The notes under the pieces: model-generated | Database searches by the model: none | The model's input: only the letters and a program-made list of their open reading frames with translations | What the model was told of the DNA's origin: nothing | Virus record (IMG/VR): IMGVR_UViG_3300005663_000016 | Coordinates: 1 to 43,418 of that record | Source: a virus | Direction: 5' to 3' (one strand) | DNA length: 43,418 bases | Program-made: the position numbers and the translations under genes | In this document: piece by piece, positions 32,155 through 37,646 of the stretch | How positions within the stretch are numbered: position 1 is the first letter of the stretch | How the letters are laid out: every line of letters begins with the position of its first letter

Positions 32155-32573
32155 AGTACCTACTAGCTATACTGGCTACCATAGCACTGCTGTTATTCAC
32201 AGGAGCAAGTGATGGACTAACGACACAGGTGCTGGACCTGACCAAGCGTGTTGAGGTCCTGGAGTCCTACCTACCACAACAGTTGGTAGTAAGTGGTAAG
32301 TTTACTGGTCAAGGTAATAGCCAAACCAGTACATTCACTGTCAGCCACACACCATGGCTTATTAAGTGGTCCACTCACATACCAATAAAGGCTAGGACTA
32401 CCTTTACTGTCTATATCCACGACCCAGAGAGCCGGAAGGAAGTTGGTGGTTATGGATTCCAGATTGGTGAGGATACTACTACAGGCCAGACCTATTCATA
32501 CCTACCAGCTGGGACTTACTACCTCAAAATTGACACTGGTGGGTATGTTCAGTGGGGAATAGATATTAAATAA
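32151..32573 (+). CDS. Exported protein with signal peptide and beta domain, 140 residues
   Basis: The N-terminus is a classic Sec signal or anchor (MKYLLAILATIALLLFTGAS), then a short coiled coil (TQVLDLTKRVEVLESYL) and a beta-sandwich: GKFTGQGNSQTSTFTVSHTP, IKWSTHIPIKARTTFTVYI, then GTYYLKIDTGGYVQWGIDIK. The last part resembles modules of small bacterial secreted proteins. In an early operon an exported protein is most often a superinfection-exclusion or cell-surface modifier; this is inference. Confidence 0.7.
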   Translation: MKYLLAILATIALLLFTGASDGLTTQVLDLTKRVEVLESYLPQQLVVSGKFTGQGNSQTSTFTVSHTPWLIKWSTHIPIKARTTFTVYIHDPESRKEVGGYGFQIGEDTTTGQTYSYLPAGTYYLKIDTGGYVQWGIDIK

Positions 32574-32584
32574 AGGAGGCCAAT

Positions 32585-32845
32585 ATGATAACAGTATTGG
32601 AAATCCACGAATACATGCCGGAGATGGCAGCCTTCGTGTACTTCAGGTGGCTATTCAATAAATGGGAAATATCTATATACCGAACCCATCACCGTCACCG
32701 TCTATATTTTAGGTTAGACCTACCATTCGTACACCTAAACAACACAGTGGTGGAAAGGCCAGTGAAGGATGACTCTACCGACCTTGGTTGGAAAGTCATG
32801 CCGGTAACCATGGGTAAGGTATTTGGGAAAACTGTAAAATCCTAA
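32585..32845 (+). CDS. Hypothetical protein, 86 residues
   Basis: AAAGGAGG precedes ATG 32585. Aromatic- and His-rich (FRWLFNKWEISIYRTHHRHR) without a clear motif. Last gene before the large noncoding control region at 32.85-33.22 kb, so probably the end of the first early transcription unit; no strong terminator is seen after it. Confidence 0.65.
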   Translation: MITVLEIHEYMPEMAAFVYFRWLFNKWEISIYRTHHRHRLYFRLDLPFVHLNNTVVERPVKDDSTDLGWKVMPVTMGKVFGKTVKS

Positions 32846-32943
32846 CTTTTCAGACTGAGGATAGGAAACATTATATCTATCTGAAAGGGAGTGTACCCGT
32901 ACCCCCACATGCTGTACACCAGTACGGTAGATGACTGGCTGGG

Positions 32944-33117
32944 ATTATGTCAACTAACCCTGAAAACTTTATGTCAAGTAGCACCCGCACTAGCACGGAT
33001 GTTCTACTCCGTGCCATCAGAACATATGTTCTAGTAGTCCGTTATGTCAACCCGCCATCATCAGGTACATTATGTAAAGTCCACACAAACGCAAAAAATA
33101 GCAGGATTATGTCAACT
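32944..33117 (+). promoter_or_regulatory. Array of five operator-like sites in the main control region
   Basis: The 375 bp without a gene (32846-33220) hold five same-strand copies of the motif TTATGT(C/A)AA: 32944-32955 and 33106-33117 (both exact ATTATGTCAACT), 32968-32979 (TTTATGTCAAGT), 33041-33052 (GTTATGTCAACC) and 33069-33080 (ATTATGTAAAGT). The last ends 7 bp before the -35 of the promoter at 33125. There is also a GCACGGA/TCCGTGC hairpin at 32993-33014. The array looks like a multi-site repressor or activator region. Confidence 0.75.
33019..33032. promoter_or_regulatory. LexA-type (SOS box) palindrome
   Basis: AGAACATATGTTCT is a perfect 14 bp palindrome with the GAAC-N4-GTTC core bound by LexA of Gram-positive bacteria (box CGAAC-N4-GTTCG). 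It lies inside the operator array about 95 bp upstream of the -35 at 33125. If the host has a LexA of this specificity, the region could respond to DNA damage. A chance palindrome remains possible. Confidence 0.45.
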
Positions 33118-33124
33118 AAAGGGC

Positions 33125-33153
33125 TTGACAAATAGCTGAACCTGTGCTATACT
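33125..33153 (+). promoter_or_regulatory. Sigma-70 promoter of the inverted-repeat mini-gene region
   Basis: Perfect TTGACA (33125-33130), 17 bp spacer, TATACT (33148-33153), with CTGTGC before the -10. The start is expected near 33160, so the transcript would carry both arms of the 33184/33371 inverted repeat and the genes at 33221, 33574 and 33844, up to the terminator at 34.5 kb. Confidence 0.85.
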
Positions 33154-33183
33154 AAAGTATAATCAAAGTAGATAGCACCTTAA

Positions 33184-33395
33184 CAATTAAGTACCTCTAG
33201 CGCCACAAAGTGAGGGACTTATGCAACGAGTAACTTGTAGACATTGTGGCAAATCAACAGCCCTGGCACATAGACGGACTCACTTACTCAAGGCACACGA
33301 CATCAACACTTTCGTACCGTCAACACAGGCAGAACTAGACAAGCTATTAGCAAGGCATTATAAATAAATGTTGTGGCGCTAGAAGTACTTAATTG
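33184..33395. repeat. 25 bp inverted repeat pair enclosing a mini-gene
   Basis: The arm at 33184-33208 and the arm at 33371-33395 are reverse complements at 24 of 25 positions (core TCTAGCGCCACAA). They lie on both sides of the 48-residue zinc-finger gene at 33221-33367, only 12 bases before its ATG and 3 bases after its stop. In the RNA they can fold into one long stem with the entire gene as its loop. In DNA they could bound an invertible or mobile cassette. Confidence 0.85.
33221..33367 (+). CDS. C2H2-like zinc-finger mini-protein, 48 residues, inside the inverted repeat
   Basis: GAGGG at 33212-33216 precedes ATG 33221. VTCRHCGKSTALAHRRTHLL then KAH has the spacing of a C2H2 finger (C6, C9, then H21 and H26), with a basic recognition-like helix, and a short acidic/helical tail (AELDKLLARHYK). 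A DNA- or RNA-binding regulator is likely. It is the first gene after the operator-controlled promoter at 33125 and is enclosed by the 25 bp inverted repeat. Confidence 0.7.
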   Translation: MQRVTCRHCGKSTALAHRRTHLLKAHDINTFVPSTQAELDKLLARHYK

Positions 33396-33522
33396 CAAGG
33401 TCGCACATGAACACAAACAACCAGCTATAAGCTGGACACAAACAGAGTGAGGCATCTGCCGAGGAGCACGGAGAGTGTATGGCAGGGAATAAGAACCGTA
33501 CTCGAACAACAATAGAATAAAG
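33396..33522 (+). other. Noncoding spacer between the two inverted-repeat modules, possible structured RNA
   Basis: No gene is visible. A short perfect hairpin, CCAGCT-ATA-AGCTGG, lies at 33421-33435, and a similar but imperfect sequence (CCTGCTATAAAGTGG) follows the second module at 33782-33796. I checked for tRNA and found none. The spacer would be part of the 33125 transcript. Confidence 0.4.
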
Positions 33523-33778
33523 GTCTATCACTCCTGGGAGTGCTTAAACTCCAAATAAAAACAGGAGTGTGTAATGCCAAACTGTGAGGGTATCAACCCA
33601 GGTTGCAAAGAATGTATGGAGCTAAATACCAAAGTAAGACAGACCGTCAAGGCTGGTGGGGAACCTTATAAGACAGCATTTAAGGCACTAGCTAATCACA
33701 TCGGATTGAAACTACACAGGATATCCGACAATTACCTAAACTAACCGTGGGGCTCAAGTGCCCCCAGGAGTGATAGAC
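33523..33778. repeat. 16 bp perfect inverted repeat pair enclosing a second mini-gene
   Basis: GTCTATCACTCCTGGG at 33523-33538 is the exact reverse complement of 33763-33778. They enclose the 56-residue gene at 33574-33744. Each arm overlaps a smaller hairpin: CACTCC-TG-GGAGTG at 33529-33542, and GGGGC-TCAAGT-GCCCC at 33749-33764. So the RNA can choose between local hairpins and one long-range stem, as in a switch. Confidence 0.8.
33574..33744 (+). CDS. Cys-rich mini-protein, 56 residues, inside the second inverted repeat
   Basis: CAGGAGTGTGT precedes ATG 33574. The N-terminus has CEGINPGCKECME (three Cys in 11 residues), possibly with a His further on to bind metal. A basic helical part follows (NTKVRQTVKAGGEPYKTAFK) and then HIGLKLHRISDNYLN. 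No family recognised. It shares its leader sequence (GGAGTGTGT) with the next gene at 33844. Confidence 0.65.
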   Translation: MPNCEGINPGCKECMELNTKVRQTVKAGGEPYKTAFKALANHIGLKLHRISDNYLN

Positions 33779-33843
33779 TAACCTGCTATAAAGTGGCAAC
33801 GTTATGGCATACGACCAAATCAATTAAAAAGGAGTGTGTTATA

Positions 33844-34449
33844 ATGGTAGAAAAAACACTGGACACATTAAAGCAGGATATCCAGAAGGCAATCGCTGGC
33901 GGGGATGATGCCGCTTTCAACACCCTGATGAAGGAATACAACTCGTGCAAGGGTGAAATCGCCAAGGCAGAGGCGGAAGGTGCCCGCAAGGAAGCTGAGG
34001 CACTGGCAGGAAAGCGGGAAGCACTTGCCAATTCCATCAAGACCGCTGTCAAGGCACTGAACCTGGATGCCGCCATCGCTGGAGTAAAGGCCAAAGGTTT
34101 CACCTACAGCACCGACCATAGGACGGATGACAAAGGCAGGATTGATGCTAATGGTGCTGTGAAGGTTACTGGTGGAGTCGGACTGTCAGTACCCACCATC
34201 AAAGCCCGTAAGGCAGGTGGTAATGGCGGAGGTGGTGGCAAGTCGAAGGATGAGTACGGGATGAGCCTGTCCGAGATTTGGGACAAGTTCAAGACCTCCG
34301 AGGATGAGGCAAAAATGGTGGAGGCAGAGAAGAAGGATGCTGAAGCCTCGGAAAAGCTGGGCAAGTCCACTAACTCCAATGCCTGGCGGGTTAAGAACGA
34401 GGTTAAAAAACAGGCTATTGCTGATGGAACCTTACCCCCTGCAAAGTAA
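33844..34449 (+). CDS. Abundant-type coiled-coil protein, 201 residues, function unknown
   Basis: AAAAAGGAGTGTGT precedes ATG 33844 (preferred over in-frame GTG 33793). Residues 1-75 are coiled coil (DTLKQDIQKAIAGGDDAAFN, then AKAEAEGARKEAEALAGKRE), a Gly-rich hinge (AGGNGGGGGK) follows near 125, and the C-terminal 60 residues are Lys/Glu-rich with a short SNAWRVKNEVKKQAIADGTL end. Codons are more GC-rich and uniform than in neighbouring genes, and a strong terminator follows, all suggesting high expression. An RNA- or DNA-organising role is possible but unproven. Confidence 0.8.
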   Translation: MVEKTLDTLKQDIQKAIAGGDDAAFNTLMKEYNSCKGEIAKAEAEGARKEAEALAGKREALANSIKTAVKALNLDAAIAGVKAKGFTYSTDHRTDDKGRIDANGAVKVTGGVGLSVPTIKARKAGGNGGGGGKSKDEYGMSLSEIWDKFKTSEDEAKMVEAEKKDAEASEKLGKSTNSNAWRVKNEVKKQAIADGTLPPAK

Positions 34450-34482
34450 AACCACTGGATAATAGCTAAAACCACAAAGATG

Positions 34483-34520
34483 GAGGATAGGAATAGTTGC
34501 CAACCTATCCTCTATTTTTA
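34483..34520 (+). terminator. Intrinsic terminator
   Basis: GAGGATAGG (34483-34491) pairs perfectly with CCTATCCTC (34504-34512) around a 12-base loop, followed by TATTTTTA. It ends the 33125 transcription unit 33 bases after the last stop codon. Confidence 0.9.
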
Positions 34521-34565
34521 TACCTGGTACAAGGTTGGTTGTTGAAGTGGATGACTGGACAGGTA

Positions 34566-34595
34566 GTGGACATTAGGTGGACATTAGGTGGATGT
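34566..34595 (+). repeat. Short tandem repeat, 11 bp unit
   Basis: GTGGACATTAG occurs twice in direct tandem (34566-34576, 34577-34587), followed by a partial third copy (GTGGATGT). It lies between the terminator and the operator pair of the 34.7 kb promoter. It could be a protein-binding iteron. Confidence 0.6.
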
Positions 34596-34604
34596 GAAGG
34601 TTGG

Positions 34605-34664
34605 ACTTTACATAACATTGTAGGTTCCAGTCTCACATTATGTCAAGTAACCGTTATGTAAAGT
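34605..34664. promoter_or_regulatory. Three operator-like sites upstream of the 34.7 kb promoter
   Basis: ATTATGTCAAGT at 34637-34648 and GTTATGTAAAGT at 34653-34664 are direct repeats 16 bp apart, and ACTTTACATAAC at 34605-34616 is the same motif on the other strand. The nearest ends 9 bp before the -35. Confidence 0.7.
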
Positions 34665-34673
34665 AGCCAGCTA

Positions 34674-34702
34674 TTGACAAATGCAACACCTTGTGATATA
34701 AT
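34674..34702 (+). promoter_or_regulatory. Consensus sigma-70 promoter giving a probable leaderless mRNA
   Basis: Perfect TTGACA (34674-34679), 17 bp spacer, perfect TATAAT (34697-34702) with TTGTGA before it. The next gene's ATG is at 34709, 6 bases after the -10, exactly where transcription should begin. Confidence 0.88.
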
Positions 34703-34708
34703 GTAGGT

Positions 34709-34933
34709 ATGAGCAAGTTAGTAAAGGACTACCCAGAGACGCACCAGCAAGGTACAATCAGCATTGAGAATATTCCTACAGAGCTACGCATCCCAGGTTA
34801 TATGCCACATATTATAAACCAGATTGAAGGTGACTTTGGTATACGGATAGCCAAGGATGGTAGGGTATGGGTATGCATCAATGGAATTGCTTTCATTAGG
34901 TTCAAACCAAAGAATCAGTCAATCCAGAGTTAA
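34709..34933 (+). CDS. Hypothetical protein, 74 residues, probably leaderless
   Basis: No ribosome binding site is possible because ATG 34709 coincides with the expected transcription start. The protein is beta-rich (TISIENIPTELRIPGYMPHI, then DFGIRIAKDGRVWVCINGIA) and acidic/neutral. No family recognised. It begins a long run of small genes that leads into the replication module. Confidence 0.75.
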   Translation: MSKLVKDYPETHQQGTISIENIPTELRIPGYMPHIINQIEGDFGIRIAKDGRVWVCINGIAFIRFKPKNQSIQS

Positions 34934-34945
34934 GGAGGTAGCACA

Positions 34946-35239
34946 ATGAATAGGACTGAACATGACCTGTCCTTCAACAGCACCAAGCTAGACTACCAAG
35001 CCTTGATACGTACCTCAATCATTGCCTTTGCTCATACACGCAACAAAATAGAGAGGCTAGTCCAATACACACATACGATAGGTGAAACTAACTTTGCCTC
35101 TACCTCAAGGTTGATAGCAGAGGAGGCAGAGAAACTGGTAGTGGTAGCAGAAACTTGGTATACACTGGAAGAAGGACTAACCAGACAGGAACTAATAATA
35201 GTAAACAAACCAGAGGTGAAGGATGAAACTAATTCATGA
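34946..35239 (+). CDS. Hypothetical helical protein, 97 residues
   Basis: AAGGAGG before ATG 34946. Mostly helix (DYQALIRTSIIAFAHTRNKI, then SRLIAEEAEKLVVVAETWYT) with an acidic C-terminus. No motif recognised. Overlaps the next gene by 17 bases. Confidence 0.65.
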   Translation: MNRTEHDLSFNSTKLDYQALIRTSIIAFAHTRNKIERLVQYTHTIGETNFASTSRLIAEEAEKLVVVAETWYTLEEGLTRQELIIVNKPEVKDETNS

Positions 35240-35366
35240 GCTATCCCTGACCGACCTGATATTCACCGCCACCATCATGCTGTTAGGTGAGGAGGGTACG
35301 GACTATGCCTGCTACGACAGCGACCCTGAATGGTGGCGACTGAGATTGTGGATAAGGATAAATTAA
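35223..35366 (+). CDS. Hypothetical small protein, 47 residues
   Basis: GAGGTGAAGG precedes ATG 35223. It has an N-terminal hydrophobic helix (DLIFTATIMLLG), an acidic middle (EEGTDYACYDSDPEW) and a basic C-terminus (RLRLWIRIN). Unknown; possibly membrane-associated. Confidence 0.5.
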   Translation: MKLIHELSLTDLIFTATIMLLGEEGTDYACYDSDPEWWRLRLWIRIN

Positions 35367-35378
35367 GGAGGTACAACC

Positions 35379-35588
35379 ATGTACAAGCTAATCGTCAAGA
35401 CAGAGGTAGGGGCATTGCCCTATGATGCGGAGAAACACAACCAATTAGTCCTAGACTCCGTACTCAGGCAACATCCAAAGGACAGGGATGATATGGCTGA
35501 TGCCAAGTCCATTGTAGATTGGATGGACCGCTATATACCTGCACTGTTATACTCTGAAATTGCCCGACAGATGCGGGACAGCATATAA
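35379..35588 (+). CDS. Hypothetical protein, 69 residues
   Basis: AAGGAGG before ATG 35379. Acidic and helical after a short strand (MYKLIVKTEVGALPY; DDMADAKSIVDWMDRYIPAL). No family recognised. Confidence 0.6.
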   Translation: MYKLIVKTEVGALPYDAEKHNQLVLDSVLRQHPKDRDDMADAKSIVDWMDRYIPALLYSEIARQMRDSI

Positions 35589-35636
35589 GGACAGTATGAC
35601 CAAGTAGTAGCAAACCTGGAAGGAGATATAGAGATA

Positions 35637-35825
35637 ATGGAAGTAGCTGAACTTATTGAGATATTGAAAACCTTTAAGCCCAAACAAGAGGTTCGTGTTT
35701 ACAAGGACTTCCCATATGGTGTTCGCAGAGCTGTACCAGCAAGTCCTCATAGAGTGACCGATGCCAATACCCTTGACAGAGAGGAAAGAGGACTGCCAAG
35801 GTTTATACTTATTAGTAGCCTATAG
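35637..35825 (+). CDS. Hypothetical protein, 62 residues
   Basis: GGAAGGAG lies about 13 bases before ATG 35637. MEVAELIEILKTFKPKQEVR has the look of small phage proteins that begin with a VAELIxxLxxFxPDxxV motif, where the following part forms a beta strand (VYKDFPYGVRRAVP). Role unknown. Confidence 0.6.
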   Translation: MEVAELIEILKTFKPKQEVRVYKDFPYGVRRAVPASPHRVTDANTLDREERGLPRFILISSL

Positions 35826-35852
35826 TACCATACATAAAGGAGGTGATAACCA

Positions 35853-36050
35853 ATGCCTGAATTCAACCCACAAGCCATGGATGATGCCGCCACCGATGCC
35901 GAGAACGAACTGTCCGAACTGGCAGCCAAACCAGAACTAGAAGCAGGTATCAACACCATTGAGGACTGGACAGCCAAGTGGTTCGGCAAAGCAGGGTATA
36001 AGCGGCTAGGTCGGATACTGGTCGGTAATTCTAAAGAACGAGGAGGATAA
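35853..36050 (+). CDS. Hypothetical acidic protein, 65 residues
   Basis: AAAGGAGGTGAT before ATG 35853 is close to consensus. The first 40 residues are acidic helix (DDAATDAENELSELAAKPEL), the last 25 basic and aromatic (TAKWFGKAGYKRLGRI). Unknown function. Confidence 0.65.
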   Translation: MPEFNPQAMDDAATDAENELSELAAKPELEAGINTIEDWTAKWFGKAGYKRLGRILVGNSKERGG

Positions 36051-36052
36051 CC

Positions 36053-36196
36053 ATGAGGCTGATAGCAAGGAAACCAACCAAGGAGGAGTTGGCTATTGCT
36101 AGTAAAAAGCCAGTGTATAAGGTAGTAAAGGTCATGGTGGACAGACACCAACAGAGGAAACCTATAACACACGGGAATACTATCAAGAACAGATGA
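36053..36196 (+). CDS. Small basic protein, 47 residues
   Basis: AGGAGG before ATG 36053. Strongly basic (ARKPTKEELAIASKKPVYKV) with no Cys. Possibly nucleic-acid binding. No family recognised. Confidence 0.55.
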   Translation: MRLIARKPTKEELAIASKKPVYKVVKVMVDRHQQRKPITHGNTIKNR

Positions 36197-36219
36197 AGGA
36201 ACTTAATAGGAGGTAGAAT

Positions 36220-36405
36220 ATGGTTGAAAGAATAGAAGCTAATTCATCGTGGCAATTACCACCCACACCTAAGCAGGTAAGGGCCATCACCCGCCTGGCC
36301 GTCCAACTCGGCTACCACGAGCCGGTGGAGAATAAGCCTAGAACCAGGAAGGAAGCTAGGGATATGATAGCAGGATTTAGGGAAGAAAGGAAAAGGAGGC
36401 AATAA
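36220..36405 (+). CDS. Hypothetical basic protein, 61 residues
   Basis: TAGGAGGT before ATG 36220. The sequence WQLPPTPKQVRAITRLAVQL followed by RTRKEARDMIAGFREERKRR resembles a short phage helix-turn-helix-like domain with a basic tail. A DNA-binding role is possible. Confidence 0.65.
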   Translation: MVERIEANSSWQLPPTPKQVRAITRLAVQLGYHEPVENKPRTRKEARDMIAGFREERKRRQ

Positions 36406-36406
36406 G

Positions 36407-36568
36407 ATGTTCACAACCCAGCACTACGAATTCCTTGCTAAGTTCCTCAAACAGATTGACTTGTGGAACATGAGTAAGGCAGAGCTAGCCAATGCCCTAG
36501 CAGAGGAACTTGCAAAGGATAACCCTAAGTTTGACAGGGATAAGTTCCTAAGGGCTTGCATAGGTTAA
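36407..36568 (+). CDS. Small phage protein with FDRDKFLRACG-type end, 53 residues
   Basis: It follows AAAGGAGG at the end of the previous gene. The ending NPKFDRDKFLRACIG and start QHYEFLAKFLKQI match a widespread small phage protein type (HYxxIA...NPxFDRxRFLxACG) with unknown function. Confidence 0.7.
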   Translation: MFTTQHYEFLAKFLKQIDLWNMSKAELANALAEELAKDNPKFDRDKFLRACIG

Positions 36569-36593
36569 ACTAATATATATAAATAGTTATTAT

Positions 36594-36609
36594 ATAGTAT
36601 TATATTTAT
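36594..36609 (+). repeat. AT-rich shared motif, copy B
   Basis: ATAGTATTATATTTAT in a 60 bp AT-rich gap, with the identity to copy C extending to about 22 bp. AAGTATATA follows, as at the other copies. No TTGACA promoter is nearby, so this may be a regulator site or, with its TATATAAATAG-like flanks, a weak promoter. Confidence 0.55.
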
Positions 36610-36631
36610 TAAAGTATATATGAGGTGAGGT

Positions 36632-36712
36632 ATGCTATATCTTGGATTAACTCTAGTATGGCTCAGTGGGTTCGTATTGGGATACACCATAGCAATACTA
36701 TTTGTAGGTTAG
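36632..36712 (+). CDS. 26-residue membrane peptide
   Basis: GAGGTGAGG precedes ATG 36632. MLYLGLTLVWLSGFVLGYTI then AILFVG is one membrane span with no charged residue. It could be a small membrane regulator or lysis-timing peptide. Kept because of its good ribosome binding site and clean spacing. Confidence 0.5.
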   Translation: MLYLGLTLVWLSGFVLGYTIAILFVG

Positions 36713-36727
36713 ATATTGAGGTGAACA

Positions 36728-36928
36728 ATGCCTGATTACTACGGTGACTTCGTACAACTAGAACCCTGCCACTACGGTTGCAATGACTGTGGTGCTGAGA
36801 TACAATCCATTGGAGAACCACGCTGGTGTATGGCATGTCAGGGTAATATATGGGATGACGGCATGGAGGAATACAGGAGGTTGAGGTCCGCATTTTATGA
36901 TAGCCACAAATTGGGAACTATGATATAA
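36728..36928 (+). CDS. Zinc-ribbon protein, 66 residues
   Basis: GAGGTGA before ATG 36728. CHYGCNDCG (14-22) and WCMACQG (33-39) make a four-Cys zinc ribbon, followed by an acidic helix (DDGMEEYRRLRSAFYDSH). A nucleic-acid or protein-binding adaptor. Confidence 0.7.
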   Translation: MPDYYGDFVQLEPCHYGCNDCGAEIQSIGEPRWCMACQGNIWDDGMEEYRRLRSAFYDSHKLGTMI

Positions 36929-36942
36929 CAAGGAGGACTATA

Positions 36943-37122
36943 ATGATTATCCGCTGTGCCTGGTGCAAGACGGTCAGTGGCAGTAAGCCACCATTCGGAG
37001 GCAAGTATGACAAGGATATCACTGATGGTATATGTCCTACCTGCCTGGCTAAATATTTCCCTGCCACAGCCAAACTTATCAAGGAGGAACATGAGCAGAA
37101 GGAAAGACCAACAAAGAGCTAA
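36943..37122 (+). CDS. Zinc-ribbon protein, 59 residues
   Basis: AAGGAGGA before ATG 36943. CAWC (5-8) and CPTC (31-34) form a zinc ribbon (IRCAWCKTVSGSKPP, then DGICPTCLAKYFP), with a Lys/Glu tail. The longer overlapping frame at 36956 is only real from 37091 on. Confidence 0.7.
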   Translation: MIIRCAWCKTVSGSKPPFGGKYDKDITDGICPTCLAKYFPATAKLIKEEHEQKERPTKS

Positions 37123-37294
37123 CCAATTCATCTACCGGGATGGTATCAGGGTTCCACGCCAGCAATATGACCAGCACCAAGAGGCAGGCAGGTTGAAAGC
37201 ATTAGGCATGGTAAGAGGCCAAGATAAGATTATAACACCAAAGGAATATGTAAAAGAAAAGTTAGAAGGAGGTAAGGATGGAGCTAATCTATAA
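37091..37294 (+). CDS. Small basic protein, 67 residues
   Basis: AAGGAGG at 37081-37087 supports ATG 37091, although the spacing is short. MSRRKDQQRANQFIYRDGIR followed by YDQHQEAGRLKALGMVRGQD is basic and helical. Overlaps neighbours by 32 and 17 bases. Unknown function. Confidence 0.55.
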   Translation: MSRRKDQQRANQFIYRDGIRVPRQQYDQHQEAGRLKALGMVRGQDKIITPKEYVKEKLEGGKDGANL

Positions 37295-37562
37295 TGAGAC
37301 AGATAACAAACCCGGAAGCCAACATCCTGATAGACCTTGTGTAGCAGTTAAGGTCTACGCACCAACTAGTGGTGAGGACGTGATGATACCAACCATCATT
37401 ATATTAGGCTCCGGTAAGGTAACTGCTGAAGGTAGGAGTGACTATACCTACCGAAAGATTATATTAGCCGAGGATATGGACAGACCAGCAACCATACGCA
37501 AAGCTATAAGGTTGTTTGATGCCTTCAAGAGGAAGGTATACTCGGAGCAAGGAGGTGAGTAG
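37278..37562 (+). CDS. Hypothetical protein, 94 residues
   Basis: AAGGAGGTAAGG before ATG 37278. Beta-rich N-terminal half (CVAVKVYAPTSGEDVMIPTI) and helical C-terminal half (ATIRKAIRLFDAFKRKVYSE). No family recognised. Confidence 0.65.
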   Translation: MELIYNETDNKPGSQHPDRPCVAVKVYAPTSGEDVMIPTIIILGSGKVTAEGRSDYTYRKIILAEDMDRPATIRKAIRLFDAFKRKVYSEQGGE

Positions 37563-37644
37563 ATGGTTGACAGCATTGGCTATTATCTGGTTGCTAATTT
37601 ACCTTATATTCCAGGCCATTAGGTATGGACTGATAGGAGGTTAA
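37555..37644 (+). CDS. 29-residue membrane peptide
   Basis: A GTG start at 37555 overlaps the previous stop; GGAG at 37543-37547 gives 7-base spacing. MSRWLTALAIIWLLIYLIFQ then AIRYGLIGG is a single membrane span with a positive N-terminus. The overlapping frame from ATG 37563 (19 residues) is less likely. Confidence 0.45.
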   Translation: MSRWLTALAIIWLLIYLIFQAIRYGLIGG

Positions 37645-37646
37645 CA

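Noticed and set aside
32947-33135. Open frame of 62 codons (MSTNPENFMSSSTRT start) in the control region
   Set aside because: It is formed by repeated ATGTCAA operator copies read as Met-Ser; no ribosome binding site and unlikely composition. The region is better explained as operators, a palindrome and a promoter.
33396-33573. Possible tRNA or tmRNA between the inverted-repeat modules
   Set aside because: No acceptor stem, T-loop GTTCGA or anticodon arm can be assembled; only short hairpins are present.
36956-37294. 112-codon frame starting at 36956
   Set aside because: Its first 45 codons overlap the clear zinc-ribbon gene 36943-37122; only the part from ATG 37091, with AAGGAGG upstream, is accepted.
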